A DNA stretch of 64,000 nt from positions 59,871,632 through 59,935,631 of the forward strand of contig OX359246.1 of the NCBI GenBank assembly GCA_947179485.1, written 5' to 3'. The stretch's first letter is position 1. The number at the start of each line of letters is the position of its first letter. A program made the translations under genes and the position numbers. Shown here one piece after another: positions 1 through 15,200 of this stretch. The notes below the pieces were generated by a model, which worked only from the letters and a program-made list of their open reading frames with translations, did no database searches and was not told the DNA's origin. The stretch is from Allacma fusca. Lineage: Eukaryota; Arthropoda; Collembola; Symphypleona; Sminthuridae.

Positions 1-1435
1 CTGATAGGAAGAACACGCAGATCAGCCGAGCGTGCTGAGAGATAATAGAAGATATATGAGTCAGACAATTATCCGGAGGTGTGAGTCCGTCCCATCAGAA
101 GATCTCCTTTCTTGAGTCCATCCGACAAACCGCAAACTATATGGGGGCATTGTTGTTCGAAGAATTGAAACCATCATTGATCTCTGGCAGGATTGTATGT
201 ATGTATGTATGAGGGTGTGTGTGTGTGTTTTGTGTGACTACATTGTCGGAATCTCTCCTGGTGACTTATAGCCCCTCAAGGAAGGAGCTATAGCTTCTGA
301 GTCTGACTGGTACGTGTGGTAAACAATGAGATTAACTCCTGAGCCCTGTTTAGTATAGATAGTAGTAGTGTAAGAGGAACTCCATCCAAAGAGTTGAGCA
401 GAAATTGAAAGGAAAGAGACCAGTTGTACAAATCTACTTTGACCATTCTAAAAACTATCGCCATAGTAATAACCGTAAGAATTAGTTGCTACCAACCACA
501 GAGAGAAAGGAAATTATTGTGCATAACCAGATTTCTTGGTATTATGGTTATTGGTTAGTGCATAAGTCCACACTGGGGGTGAGTGTACATCATAGGATTA
601 TATCTTAGCCCATAAACTGAAGTTTATATGTTGTGTGTGTGTATGTGAGAGAGAGAGAGAGACGGAAGGGAAAAAAATACAAGAAAAAAAAATCTGACTC
701 GTCTTGTTGTCATTGTAAATTCTCAATTGTTAACTTGATAAACGATAATGGGAAATACAGATATGATAATAGCTTCTATATTCCACTTGACTCAACCCAA
801 GTCTCGGCAATTAGGATTTTATTTGTAAAATTTAACACCGGAGAGGCTGGCTCGCCACACTTTTTTAAATGACTGGTTTTTGTAAACACGTATGTATAAT
901 TATATGTATCTACGCTATGCATTTATGTATGTATGTAATTATGTATGTACAGGGTATGGGATCTCCCTCCAAGATGCAGATCATGTTAACTTTATGTTCC
1001 AAATTGATTTAATTCTAGTCATTTCCGCACACACACACACACACACACATTACATTACATTTCTCACACAACAAATGTGTCATTCAACGTCTACCTCAAC
1101 TTTTCCGTTCTCTCTTAAAATTAACATAACACGGAATTCAATTCTAAACCGTGTGTACAGTAAATACTTTTTGTATGAAAATGTTTTCCTTAGAATCTGT
1201 AGTAGTGAGGTAAACAAGCCAAAGCAAAGGCATGCCGATGTTTTTGTGTGAAAAAACCAATATAATGTACGAGTCTCAAGGAAGAGTGAGTTTCCATGAA
1301 TTTACAGGAATTTACATACATAATTGTAAGAACAATGGAATAAGTAAAGTTTAAAAATGTTACCAATTTTAAATTGATTTTTCATATAAATGTGAATAGT
1401 AATAATGGAGAATTGTGTGGATTGAAGTGATTATT

Positions 1436-1486
<51 letters not shown>

Positions 1487-4400
1487 TAAAAATAAAAGGA
1501 GAACTAGGGATAAGTTAAAATTATGGATGTAAATGCTGGCGTGCATATTTTGACCATATTTGCAAGTCAAGCAATTTTTCTTGTGTTTATTCGAATTTCA
1601 CCCTCAAGGCCATAATGAATCTTAGTGTCTCCTGAGCATTACTCATGTAAGGGATTCAAAGGGGGAAAAAAGCAATGTGGAGCTACGCGAAAAAATTCTT
1701 TCCTTCATTCCACCTTATTACAAAAGCATTGTACACTGTCATGTGCTTCAGCCTCTATCATGTGTCTCTGCCTCGCTCAAACATTCTCTCCTATTTATTA
1801 TAAACTTTGAGTGAAATAAAATCCCCCCAAAAAAATCTGTAGATATCTATACACAAAAAAAAGTACACGATAGCATTGGAGACGTCAAAGGATACGGAAA
1901 ATATGGGAGATGTGAAACGGTAGATGAGGATACGGCCGAGTCACTTAAATATGAATAGGAAATCAATTGCCCTCCTCGAACTTGTTTATTTGTATGAGAG
2001 GGGGAAACAAAAGCAGGAGAGTTTAACGAAGTTTCATCAAAAACTTGATCTTCGGAGAAGCCATGGGAGGCAAGAGATTTCTACATTATAGAAAATCTCT
2101 TGACTCACCACCATCTCTTGTACATATGTACATACGTTTTGGCCAGTCAGTCAAAGGCAATGCCGAGTCAACAGCGACTGAGTAAATGAATCCTGAAATT
2201 CCACTCAAAAGCACTCCTGCTGTATGCAATTCCTGGGTATGCACATATCCATATGTGTTTCCCTTGAATTGACTATTGTCGGACTATTGTTTGGATTTTA
2301 ATGGGCAAGAGGTAATTTATTCCAGCATTTACCTTAATCGCTTTGCTTTATTTTCTTGATAGTCATAAATTAAGACACAAGTCTCTGGGTTTACTTCCAA
2401 AGTACTTTATTTCTCATCAGCTCTTGTCCTATACCCATTCACTCCACTGTATACTATGGGCAAGCAATAATCATCCTTTTAGCTGAAGAATGTATACATA
2501 TCTACCTGGTAATAGATGATGACTGAGAGTCCCAGCGTCTCACATCTTACAAATTGTAATTTCTATACTCTGCATTTTAGCTCATTACATGGCCCTGTAA
2601 TGCATAAGTGCAAGGGGGAAGGAATTGAATCCAGCCATTAGACTCCCTTGTGCTAAACTATATCTATTCATACTCATAAGGTATTTCCTCTCCATTAGCA
2701 CAAATCATATGCAAATTGTGATTTGATTAATAGCAGGAGAGCACAAATTATTGATTGAGTCCCTAGCTCTTCTGCCGCAGTGCTCTCTGTAGAGTTTATA
2801 CTTTAATTCCCTCAGATATGTACAGATCCCCTCCATCAGGCCCGACTACTTCTTACGAAGATTCTGTAAAAGCCCCATAGTCACATGCCACATGTGTAAA
2901 TTCCATCTTGTACGAAAGGTAGCACGACCCTTATACATAGATCCATGATTTTTTTATAGACATCTCAGCCAATGGCATATGCATTGCAGTACGTATGAGC
3001 AGGAACCAAACAAACACGAAGCGAAAAATAAGGGACAAAAGGTGGAATAATTGAGTCTATGAATAGAAGGCGTGTTTGCGCCCATAATTACGTCAGAAAT
3101 CGATTAATATATGTACGCAATCATATTTGTAATCATTATCTTCCCAAGATCATTTCAGAAAAGCAAAGCCTTATACATAGTCACAATTCAAAACATATCC
3201 TGCCCAGTTCGCTCTTGAAAAACTTGAAAACTAGAGATTTTGCATATGAATGGACGAATGGACTCCCAATCAGACCACCAAAGATGTGCCCCTCATAGTT
3301 ATCTTATTTCTAAAACAATAAGAAGAACACACAAAATCCAAGTACACTTTTATAATTACACACGTGTAAAAGAGCTACCACATTTTGAGTATCTGTACAC
3401 AGCTCCCTGCCTTTATCTTCACATCTTTTTTAATTACTGTATAATAAGAACATTTTCTGCCTTTCCTTTCCATTTAAATCATTTCACAAGTCCACGAAAG
3501 GAAATAAATTTGTCATCCGTACTCATTCCTGAAGGAACTGTCCATAAGATGTATACATGGGATGTATGATGTCATACACCAAACAATATCTATATATGTA
3601 CGTAGATATTGATACCATCATCATCATAAAATACTTTACGACCATTGAGCAGGAGAAGGAATAAAAATCTGCACAATTGTTACAAGATACACGATTGAAA
3701 AAAAAAACAAACTCCTTTATTTTAATATTGGAACAAGATTTCAATTCTCTCTGCATATAAAAAAACGTTTCAGTTATTAAATTTTGTTTTCAACAATAAT
3801 ATTGAAGATGGTATCTCTCTCTCACTCTTGTTTGTTATTACCAGCGCATTTGACATTTGTTTAGTTTCCTTCCCCCCCTCCCCACTCGATCCTCTCAGAA
3901 AAAAAAATCTTCTACAAAAAGAAACATCAAAGAGTTAGGGAAAGTTTCCGTGATGGTATTTTTTTTTTTTGTAAATCAAAAATCATGTGTCTGAAAATGA
4001 TGTTAGGAACAATTTCGTTTAAAAATCCAATAACTTTGACTCTGACACTAAATAGCGGGAGAAAAAAGGAAGGGTTGTGTGCGAGAGGTGAAGATGAGGC
4101 ACGAGGTTCCACAGGTCGCTCTCCACAGAAGATGTGGTCCCTTACGGAGAGAAATGATTAGGTTTATTGGAGTTGTTTCCTTTTGTTTTCTTGTGATTGT
4201 AATCGATGGAGCCTGACTGGATGTCTGTCCAGGAGGCAGCCCATGTACAAACAAGACTGCCATTATTCATTTTATCTGCACATCTCCTTCCTTCCCCAGT
4301 GCTTCCTATCCTTCTCTTTTAGTCGGGGCCCATAAAATACAACTCAGAGCACAGCCCGAGCACATATGTACGTAAACAGCCCTGAGCATACGTATATGCC

Positions 4401-6000
4401 TGATTGTGAGTCTCCGTGTGTGTACTCAATAATATGACTGGCCTGCATGAACTTCGTATCCATCACAGAGACTTATAGTCCAGACTTATAGAAACGTACG
4501 TATCTACAGTATATCTATAGCTATAGGATGCCTCGGATGACACATCCAACTTGTACATTTGTTAGCAGTCATTCATTTCCTCTGTACAGGGACTGCGATT
4601 TGCACGGCACAGTGTGACATGTGTAACCTGACTTGTTTATCCCATCCCGTGTCGTTGTTCTTGCCCTGCGTGTCGTAAGATTGAAACCCACTTTGAAACC
4701 ATACTCAGTCACAGGAGTTACCTCATCTTCCCTACAATTATCAGAATGTGCTGGATAATCTTCCCTACAGCACGCAGGCAGGCCCAGTCCTTCCACTTTC
4801 CATATCTCCGTCAATGTCCGCGTGCCTTTGACTAGATTCCCAGGAATTGTCCCAGAGTTTGGCTTCCATATTTAGAATTCCATTCCTCAAATGTGTCCAC
4901 CTTTAAGTTCTACTCAAATTCGACTTTTCACTTATCAAATTCATTCTGCCTCGAAAAAATTCAAAGATTTTTGTATCCCTTGGAGTTAATTTCACAGATG
5001 TTTTTGTATTATTATATTTTATTATTATTTTATTTACTATCATTGTATTTTGATTTTTGGCGTTTTTGATGTTTCACTCAGATTTTTGTATCAGGTTTAA
5101 ATAGATTTCAAAGGGCTGTTTCAAAAATTTGCTTAATATTTTGGGACATTTTAGAATGAGTAAACTAGATGCCCATGTTTGGGACTGAGACTGCGTATGG
5201 CTCCGCGCTATTAGCTAGTATTGCTCTATGGCTATTAATTCCTTGACTTTTGTGTGCACATCAGCAGAGCGACAAAGCTGATGCTGATTGAGTCCTCCTT
5301 GCACTAATTGTGAGTAAGCTTTTAGGGAAAAAAAAGGGAACAGACTCAACAGGTTTGTTCCACTTCCCCTGACTCTGCATATATTAATGAAAGATTTTGT
5401 GTGAGGAGTCTTTCCTCATTGGAATTTTAGCTCCCTATACCCAAATACACTGTGAGTTCCATGCCCAGCTCTTGTATTCTCCCCAATGACAGGTACATAC
5501 ATACATATACAAATGTGAATCTCCGTAATGACTATAGATCCAGAGAGCAAGTACTTGCGGTGGAAATCAGGAGTAAACCACATTCTTGGTAGTAAATTAC
5601 TACTCCTCTAGTATACCTAGAAGTATAGCGGCATTAGGGAAGACCTCAATTGACAAGAGGCTCCGAGTATATAGCGGATCCTCTTGTAGTTACTAGAACT
5701 CAACTCAACAAGACACACACACACACGGATGACAAAAAGGCATAATTATATAAAGAATTGAGGGAAGGTTTGGGAAGCGAGGATGTCGCGAAAATTTGAA
5801 GAGGACAATGCGACGACGAATAAGTATATAGTAGATAAAAAAAATACAAAAAGTCCAAAGGAGCAAGTGACTCTGACTTGATTGAAAAATTTTCTCTTGG
5901 ATTTATGGTCCATTTGTTTGTTTAAGGATGCCTCGTGTTGGTAATTGAGAGGAATCAAGTACTTGTTCCATTATCTTTATGGTTCCTCTCTACGGCCTTA
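1..6000. other. Non-coding stretch with microsatellites
   Basis: No gene or transposon is recognisable on either strand. The stretch holds a GA tract at 647-662, (CA)11 at 1028-1049, a 44-bp GA tract at 1439-1482, GTAT repeats near 196-212 and an A/T-rich patch near 5009-5040. Short open frames here lack splice context or known domains and several run through the dinucleotide tracts. It may be intergenic or intronic; the sequence does not decide. Confidence 0.6.
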
Positions 6001-9000
6001 TCGTCCATACGGTTGCTCATTTAATAGCACAACTCACTGCAACACTCTTCCCTCCTGAGTCCTCTCAAAAAGTCACCTCTCTCTCTCTCTCTCTCTCTCT
6101 CTGTGTCTCAAAAGTCACTTGGAAATTAGTTCAAAAATTTAACTCACTAGAGCCATGTATGGAGAAACGAGTGCAGAGAGGAGGACGTCGAGGGATCTCC
6201 TATCTCACCCTGGCAATCAATCTGCAGGGACATCAAAAATTTTTAGCAAACTTGTCAGAGAGTCCTGTCTCCTTTGATTTCCTGCATTTTTGAGATGGAG
6301 GGGAAATCAGTTTATTACCACCATTAGACTAGATACATATTAAATGCTTATCTGGCCCTAGCTTTCCCAGTGTCTGACTATACGGGCTGACCAAATCATA
6401 ATCCTCACACAGTTATAGATACTCATCGAAGTGATAAATACTCAGATGCTCTCTCTCTCTCTCTTGTTAGTTTATTGTCATTACGAGAGGTTCTCTCCCT
6501 GGTCCGCTGACTTATCACTATCTCCTCTCTCTCTCTCCCAACTTTTCCACCACTGACTCAACTCATGTCACTTGACCAAGTGTTAAGATAAGGGTTGCTC
6601 TTCAATTGGTCTTTTATGACGGCTGTCACCGACGGGGTCGCACCTCTCAAAACAACAAGGCTCTGCATATAAGTAGATCTTAGTAGTATACAAAGTCTGA
6701 GAGTCACACTCCAATGTTTATATGCACTTGGTCAAAGAGTTTTACACGCGCACGTTGACTCCGTCATATAGGGCTCAGTTCCTATTAGCATTTCCCTTCT
6801 TGAGTGTATCTACGGACAGATAGATACTTATAGAAGTCTCCTCTCTTGATATCCACAGGTATATATGTATATAAGCATAATAGATAGATATATCTAAGTG
6901 TAATTACACTATGTCCTCAAAATTTCCTACAGCCATAAACGTACAATATATATTACGTGCTCTTCTGTTTCTCTGGGTGGCTTCCTATTACCTTGACAAA
7001 TGAAGTGACACCCCATATCCCCTGAACACTTGGTCTTACAAGCATTCCGTCGAATTGTACAAGTGTCATATGATCTGCGTATGTAGAATGTACCTATGTA
7101 TGTACAACCATAGGTACATATGTAAAGTCCTTATGAGTGAGATTGTACATATACTCTATAGAGCCTTGTAGAGTAAGTGACTTTATGTACATAAGTATGC
7201 TAATGTATGAAATCCGATATGCTAGGGATTTCATAGGAGTGTACATACTCTGCGTACATTTGTGTATATTAATTATAAGGTAAATACATACGTACGGACA
7301 CATTTTAATTTATAGAGTAGCCTTCGGATGAAAAGTATCCTAACCGGAGCAATCTTTATGTGGGAGATACATTTGACACCTTCATACATAACAGAGGACT
7401 GGAGATTCCGAGGGATTAGAGTGTAAGTAGATGCTCAAGTAATAATTAAACCAGTCCCTGAGGGTAGTAGAGCCAGTTACATGTATCTATGTATGTAATT
7501 ATGTATATGTCAAGTAGTGGACATATAGTATGGAGACAATTACGCAGCACATAATTTCGTGTCAATGGACAGAGTCCAAGTTGTACGAAGGGGATATCTA
7601 ATTGTCCCTCCTTTTTTCGCATAATAATCTACATCCATGAATTCCAATGAGCCTTTATATTTTTACGCGGATGAATGGGAAGATGCTCAGAGTCCGAGGC
7701 AGTCAGCTCAAGTCCCTATTTCCTCTGAGGCTATAAATCATCCGGGACCCAAAAGACCTCTTTTAAATGTGAATTACTCGAATAATCAATGGAAATGTAT
7801 AAAGAGAAATCAAAGGGAATTGAGTTGAAGGAGCTCTCAAAAAGCCAAACAAATGCTGAGGAGGTGGAGACGCCGTTACATATTGAGTCTCTCTACATTC
7901 TTAGTATGTATAGATATCCATCTGTATGTATCTACATAATTATGCTAACAGACCCCAAGAAATAACTTTGGAGTTGCATAAAGGCTCAAGAGGAAATGTA
8001 AAAGTCAAAGGAGGAGAGGAAGATGAGTTGAGCCAAGATTTTTTCGCGCACTTGTTTTTATCATCAAGTGGTTTCCATTGAGCCCTCACGTACACTCGAG
8101 TCTCTGGTCAACAAGTGTCTAACAAGACAATATTTCACTGGTCATAACTATCTATATAGAATATGAGCAAGCCTCTATGTATCTATCTACATTTATGCAT
8201 GCACAGAGCCGAGAGGAAATCTTCCTCGAAAGAGTAGGCCTTGTCCAAGGAAGCAGGTGAATGCTCAACTCACCCACCACAGTCGTGTTTTTCCGTGGAA
8301 GTTAAGATAACCCAAAGACTTGTTAATAGCAGCTTCCCTCCCTCACATCTCCCGCATCTCATTCTTCTCCATTCCCTAAAAAAGTAACCTTTAGTCAAAA
8401 GGCTGGCTCAAGTCACGCCTTTTTTAAAACTTGGGATTCATAACTTATTTCTCCGGGGATCCTTGACTCTCCATATTTTGTTTAATATCCAAAGTACATA
8501 CATATGTAGGTATTTACATTCTACATATGTAACACATCTATGTTTTGACTATCTAACTATCTGTACACACTGACCATAATTGTGCTCAAAAGCTCTTGGA
8601 AATTTATTCCCCACAGCATACATGAGCTCTACCGATCTGTCCCTCCATGCCCCAGTGGTCTGGTCAAAATTGAAGTTAATAAGAACATGGGAGAATTATG
8701 AGCTGGCAGTATCATAATTGATTGTCAACATTGTGGCTCTTCGAAGGTATACGGATCCCACTAACAGTCATTCCTGTTTTTTTTTCTCCCCTTCAGAATT
8801 ACACTAAAAGTATCTGATATTCCCTCACATGTAAGTACACACAACTTATAACAATCCTTCAAACTGCAACTGAAGACTCACAACGAAGCTCAGATGGATC
8901 CACGGATACATTGCGCTTAAGTGGCTCGGAACAAGTTCATGTCATATAAGATAAGGAACATTAAATTTTTTTTTTCCTCTGGTTGTTTCTATTGAAAAAG

Positions 9001-10837
9001 TCAAAGCTTATTTTCCACGATTCTACACACAATATCCCCTAAGGTTGCACTTTGTTTGTCAAAAACATCGCATATAAAACTCAAAGGGAAGCCTTTTTGA
9101 AAAGGCGTCCTATTAAAAACTCCCCTCACAATAAGTATCGATTGAAGGGGATTCATAGTAATTGAGCATCTCTGTCCATATGTACGTCCCTCAATAACAT
9201 CCCTAAATACAAAAAAAAAAAAATAAAGCAAGTTTTGGAGTCAAATCAACAAATTGTTTGTGTATACAATTCAAATCAATTGTGAAGATGGACGTTCAGT
9301 GCACACACACATCACATCCATGGGACGGAATGTGCATATTTTTTTTGTGTGGAAAAACTCCATAGCTCCACACAGCATCCTTTGAAATAAGTTTAAAGAT
9401 GGAGAAACAGGGAGAGAGAGAGAGAGAGAGAGAGAGAAAAAAGAGCTGATGGGAGGATGGAGGAAGAAAAATGAGCAATATATAACATTTTACGAAGAGA
9501 TAGGCTGAGGAGTATAAATTCAATTTGATATGACTCTGGTTTGGGAGTTATTGTTCGAAGACTATCGAAGGAAGGGAAATAAAATTGAAAAGGAAGGAGA
9601 TTTATGGATCATTTCATTAAGTGTGCTGGGGATAATGGTGGACATAAAAGGGAGGATTTTTTCAAAGGGAAACAAGAAATGGTTTTGTAATCGTTTCTAA
9701 TTTCTACACATATCTGTACTTCTCTTTCCTCCATTGGGGAATAAGACTGTGTATCTGCTGTGGTTTGGGATGGCGCGTATGTACAAAAGTAATCATCATC
9801 ATCCACCTCATCATCATCATAGTAATCATCGAAGAACAAGCGCCCACTTAATGAAAAAGGCAAACTAGTTCGCTCGGCCTGAGCTATCATTTGTCAAATG
9901 TTGGAGCAGTAGCAGAAAACAGAAGGAGAGGAAGAGGATTTCTTATATAAAATCCCTTGTTAGGCAAACATTTGGTCTGGTAAATAATTCACCTTTTTCA
10001 ATATCATTTCCAATGGTCATGCCGGATGAATCTGCATAAATAATATGAGAGAGAGAGAGAGATGGAGAGAGAGAGAGAGAGAGAGGACAGACGTACAATC
10101 TGCTCAAAAGCACACAACACGTCCAAAGAGGACGAACTGTATTAGGAATTCTTGAGCGTGGATACATCTAGTACAACATGTGGATAGATACAGTATGTAT
10201 ATATTATAAGTGTAGGTAATGGTATAGGTATACAGAGCGATTTGCATGTAAGAGGTGAACGAGGGAAAGGAAGGAGATGAAAAGCAGGTAATTCTCACAA
10301 AAAACTGGGTCTATACACCTTTACTCCATTCTCCTCAAAATTTATAGCCTTGAATCATTCATACCCACCAACAGCATCATTCTTACGGAGACGAACAAAG
10401 TTTTCAATAAACATGCTCATTTGATCTTTTTCCTCGCAAATGTTATCTCTTCTCTTCTACGGCTGCTTTTTGTCTTACACGGAGTAGTGGAGAGTCACGA
10501 CTATTCTGTGAACACTGACTTTTGAAGCAAGCCTGTAGTTCATTCTGGTTTGGGGGAAAAAGGGACTAAAAGCCAGCATGAAATATTATAATGTAATAAT
10601 ATGGGATGATCAGACGTGAGCATGAATATCATCGGAATAGATATCTGCGAGATGACTTCAGACTTTTACACACAGAGAGCTCAGGCGGCATGTATAGATT
10701 ATATGGGGAGCTAACATAGGGAAACATGCGTGCTTGGAGCTATTTATTTGTCAAGTCCTAATTGATCGAATTTGCTGAATTTATGTTTCCCAACAAGTTC
10801 TCAAGAGAAAAATCAAGAATAGAGAAGGAGAGATGAC

Positions 10838-10877
<40 letters not shown>

Positions 10878-11024
10878 TGTTTGGAGTAAAGTCGTCAGCA
10901 ATAAAAACAACTTGTTAATTCCACTGTACACAGTCTGACCTTTGGATTTGCTTTGATTCCCCTCAATTCAAAAACTTGTTGGTTTTGCTCCTCTTGATTT
11001 TCAGAGACCATTTATTTCTAATCT

Positions 11025-11061
<37 letters not shown>

Positions 11062-12133
11062 CTTTGCATCTTTCCTGCTTTTGTACACACTCTCAAATTC
11101 CAACTATCTACTCAATCCTTCGTCTGGCATTTATCCCCTTTGCTAGATCGCATCTACTTTTTTTTATGATTTCGCTAATAATCTCTTTTTGTCTTGAGCC
11201 TGCTCTTGTTTACTTTTTATGCCTTGCCAATTATGGGAGTTTAGGGGACGATGATGACGACGGAGGGAAAAAATGTGAGAGGACGGAGATGAAATAAAAG
11301 TGGTAGCACACAAAGTAGGAGAGTATAGTTGTCCATAAAAAATCGACTGGTTGTTTTAAATATCGATGGGATGATATGAGGAGGACGGTGGACACTAGCC
11401 AGTGCACATGGTCCCACTCACACACTCACTAGGATGGAGTCAAAGAGGAAAACAAGATAAGAGAGATGTGAGAAACGTGCAAAATCCGAGTGACAAAAAA
11501 GCTGCTGATGGATGTTCCAGAGGAGGACATTTAGGATGGAGTGGACAGGACAGGAACAACATTTCCTCAAAGATCTCTTGCGGAATTCCATCCCAATGTT
11601 AATGTCCCGGGCTCCTATCAATGCTGAGCTTCATTGTAGAGGAGATTGTGTGAGGAGAGAAAGAGAGAGACAGAGACAGAGACAGAGAGCGCCTTCCTTG
11701 TAGCTACCACAAAAGTTGAGTGAGGAGATAATCCTAGGAAAAGGCCGTGGTTATGTATTGGGGAGAGCACAAGATAGCAACTTGTTTTTATTACTTACTC
11801 GAGTGTGTGAAATGTATACAGAAGACCACATTAGTAACATTACACAGTTCAGGGAGGGAGAGTTAAATGCGTAGGAGAAGAAAAAAACAACTGTAACGTC
11901 AGGGTGAAGGAAACAAACTCAAGGGAGAAAAACCAGCAATTTTGGCATTCTGTGGAGGGAACTGGTCCATCCACCTCCGGAGTCTCAGGTGAATTTCCTT
12001 GAGAAGTGAATAAAACTTGACTCCTTGATAATCTCAAGAATGCAGCTCCAAGAGAGTTGAGCATTTTGGGGGACTGGAGATCTGGATTTATTATTTCTCC
12101 GTATAAACTCCAGTGTCTGATTTTTACTCAACG

Positions 12134-12168
<35 letters not shown>

Positions 12169-12200
12169 AACGTGAATTTAGTCTGTAATATTTGAGTGTA
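6001..12200. other. Non-coding stretch rich in GA/CT tracts
   Basis: No supported gene. Perfect dinucleotide tracts lie at 6077-6102 (CT), 9412-9437 (GA), 10047-10062 and 10065-10085 (GA), 10842-10873 (GA), 11027-11055 (CT) and 12136-12165 (GA). A short ATC-rich run sits at about 9792-9832. One ATG-started open frame at 7637-7828 (63 codons, no low-complexity sequence) is the only frame here that looks at all protein-like. It has no homology I recognise and is not called as a gene. Confidence 0.55.
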
Positions 12201-15200
12201 CTTGTGTGGGATTATTTTCTTTGCTCACTTCTTTTACATAAGTACTATTCTCTGAGCACATGTGCTGTGTTCGTTCCTTTGCATCTCTCTTCTGTGGGGA
12301 CGGAGGGAGAGCGATAATAGATAATAATAGGCGGAAAATACCGCATGTGAAATGAATGGGCACGTTTAAGCATCCCTTGACCAAACCGAGTAATTTCCCA
12401 AGGAAATAATAGTAATAATGATCCCGCTCAATCAAATAATCAGAGTGGAGGAATCTACATCCACAGTGAGAGAGATTGAGTAGTAGTAGTAGCAATAAAC
12501 CACGGAAGGAAAACAAGGAAGGAAACACCCACCGTGATAGCTTCCCCCTTTATTTACATACGTGTACATACATAGACAGATACTGCTTCCCTGTAAATCC
12601 TCTAATACGAATTTTACTGTCCCAAAAATCACATCAAAGCGTTTCTTGTGAGGCTTCTGGTCCCTCCGTTTATAAAATAAGGAATGTCTGATCACACAAC
12701 TCCTAGCAATCAGACCTGTTACAATTGCACTAGCATTTACAATTAAGCTTTCTTCAAGACGCAAGACTAACTAATTATATAAAACTCAGAGAGAAAAACC
12801 CACCCATTAGATACTTACACGTATTAAGCATTTGCCCTGCTCACAGCATTTAAATCTCTCATCAATTCCCTATTTAAAATCCTCGGAGTTGTTCTGTTAC
12901 AAGTTTCTTGTGGAATTAATAGTTTGACTTTTGGTGAAAGCTCAAAATGTAAACTAGTTGAAATCTGATGCTGTATCATCCCTACAGTTACTGTCTATAG
13001 TTAGGACACATAGGGAACCGTTAACCCTCACATATGAGGGGACAGCCTCAGAATACATATCTCAGATTTAATTGTAAATTTTGTCCTAGGCGTGACTTGG
13101 AAATTGACTCATGTAGATTTAAATAGGGGAAAGACGATGCTTATAAAGTATAGGACACAGCAGTGGACAGAGACTCACACCTGCATTTATGGCATTCATT
13201 TATAGAAAGATATCGGTGGCAGTCCCATCATATCCTGTACATATCATGACACGTCTGGGCATATTGGATGGGAACGCCTGTTGATATTATATTATTTTGA
13301 GAGAGGGAGCGTATATATATCTGTATACCTATGTATATTTTGAACTTTTGACGAAAGAATAAGAAGAGGATCAGAGACAACATAAAAAATATTGTGTTTT
13401 TTCCCTTTTGACTTGAACTGTAACAGGTTATGTTGTCTGAAGATCATTTGTACAGAAAATGTGTGAGGTATCCGGGAGTGAAATGAGAGCTAATTTTACG
13501 AGCCCCCCTTATTCCTTTGAAAATTTCACCTCCACCTGACTCTCAGCCTTTATTGTTGTATTGAGGACCTATCCCAGAGAGCCAGGGATTACTACTTATA
13601 GCTTCCTCTGTATACATATACATAGTGTAAGGTAAATGAAAGAGCATCCTCACCTGTCCATAAGGAATAGTTCCCCACTCAAAAATAAAACTCTTAGAAT
13701 TGAGAAGGAAGGGAAACTGGACTGAACCTTGGTCTCGGGCGTATATATATTTAAATATAGATACAAAACATGAAATTATTTTAGGTACTCATCTCCGGAG
13801 TAATATTATTAACACCACTGTATCAAAAAGTGTATCCGCACCTTCCCAATCTTTTAGCTCTCTCGCCCTAAATACAGAATATTCTCTCTTGAGTCAAATC
13901 AAGGGACAATGTATGACTTCAATAGAGCATTTAGACCCTCCACACCCGAAGTAGATTCCGGTGGTGATTGTGCTCAAAATTTAGATACAAATAAATATAT
14001 ATTTGTAGGATGGAATTTATATATAATTATATATATATATCTATATATATATGTAACTTACTACGTTTCCATGAATTGACTCTGTAATATTCATCCCTCG
14101 AAGCAATTACAACTGTCAGATTAAAATTCTATTGAAAAATTATTCAAAACTATGTCTCTCTCTCTCTCTCTCTCTGCAGATTTCGATGGAAACTACAATC
14201 TCTCTCAACTCTGCACAACCCGACCCAGAGAGTCATGACTCTGCGAAGGAGGGAGAATTGATGTGACAAAAATGCTAAGGAGTGGAAATTACAGTCAATT
14301 AGAATTCCTACGAAGGCGAATTAATGCCTGAGACACGGAGAGAGATCCAGAGGTTAGACAAGCTTTACTATGCAAAAATGGAATTTATTGACAAGTCCTG
14401 TGCCCTGACACTTTTCCAACAACGACGAGCTTGGGCTTCATATGTGGAAAAGGATTTTGAGAGAAAATCCTTATCTTTGTCTTCACTTCTTATTAAGCAT
14501 CATAGAAACAAGTGCACATACGCTTATTGTCCCACTATTGTACTACTGTACAACTTTCTTCCCACCAGCCTTGCTCCTTAAGTATAGAGTTCCTCCTTGT
14601 GTGTGTTTGTGCCTGTCGTTCTCTGTGTACATACATAATTACAAGCCAGGATTTCCTCCTAATACTCAATGTATTACATACGAGACTTTTAATGTTATGT
14701 CCCACTGCACAAGACACACACACACACACACACATAGCCACCACACACTGTAAGGTTTTAGAGCCGGACTAAGTACTAACTTTACGATGCTGCCCTGGAC
14801 GAATAAAAAGCAAGCCGCTTACACACTCAAGATGTAATTACAGGAATAATTACCTCCAGTAAAATCTGTAGCAAATGACAGAGCTTCGAAGGATTCCCAA
14901 CTTGCAACAAGCTCCAAAGAAATGAGCCGGTTTGGGATTTCTCATATGTTTCTCTAAATCTTGTACAGATATCTGTATCTACATATGCCAGTTCAGCTGT
15001 ATATATGTTCAGGATGACTCTGAAACAGTGTCCCTCAAAAGTAATGGGTAACATCTGTAAACAAAGGTAGCAGGGCTGGTCAGATATAGAAATAACTATG
15101 TACAATGTATCTATACATAATTATGTATCTACAGTACATAAATGTCTCTATGCATTCCGCCTGTACAGATAGTCTGGGAAGGGAGAGAGAGGAGTCACAT

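Noticed and set aside
7637-7828. 63-codon ATG-started frame, non-repetitive
   Set aside because: Composition is protein-like but there is no splice context, promoter pair or known motif; chance frames of this length are expected.
9609-9890. Acidic Asp/Tyr-rich frame on the minus strand
   Set aside because: Its distinctive part comes from an ATC trinucleotide run; no domain or signal.
12720-12745. Sequence AATTGCACTAGCA resembling the start of miR-92
   Set aside because: Match is limited to the seed region and I see no convincing hairpin around it.
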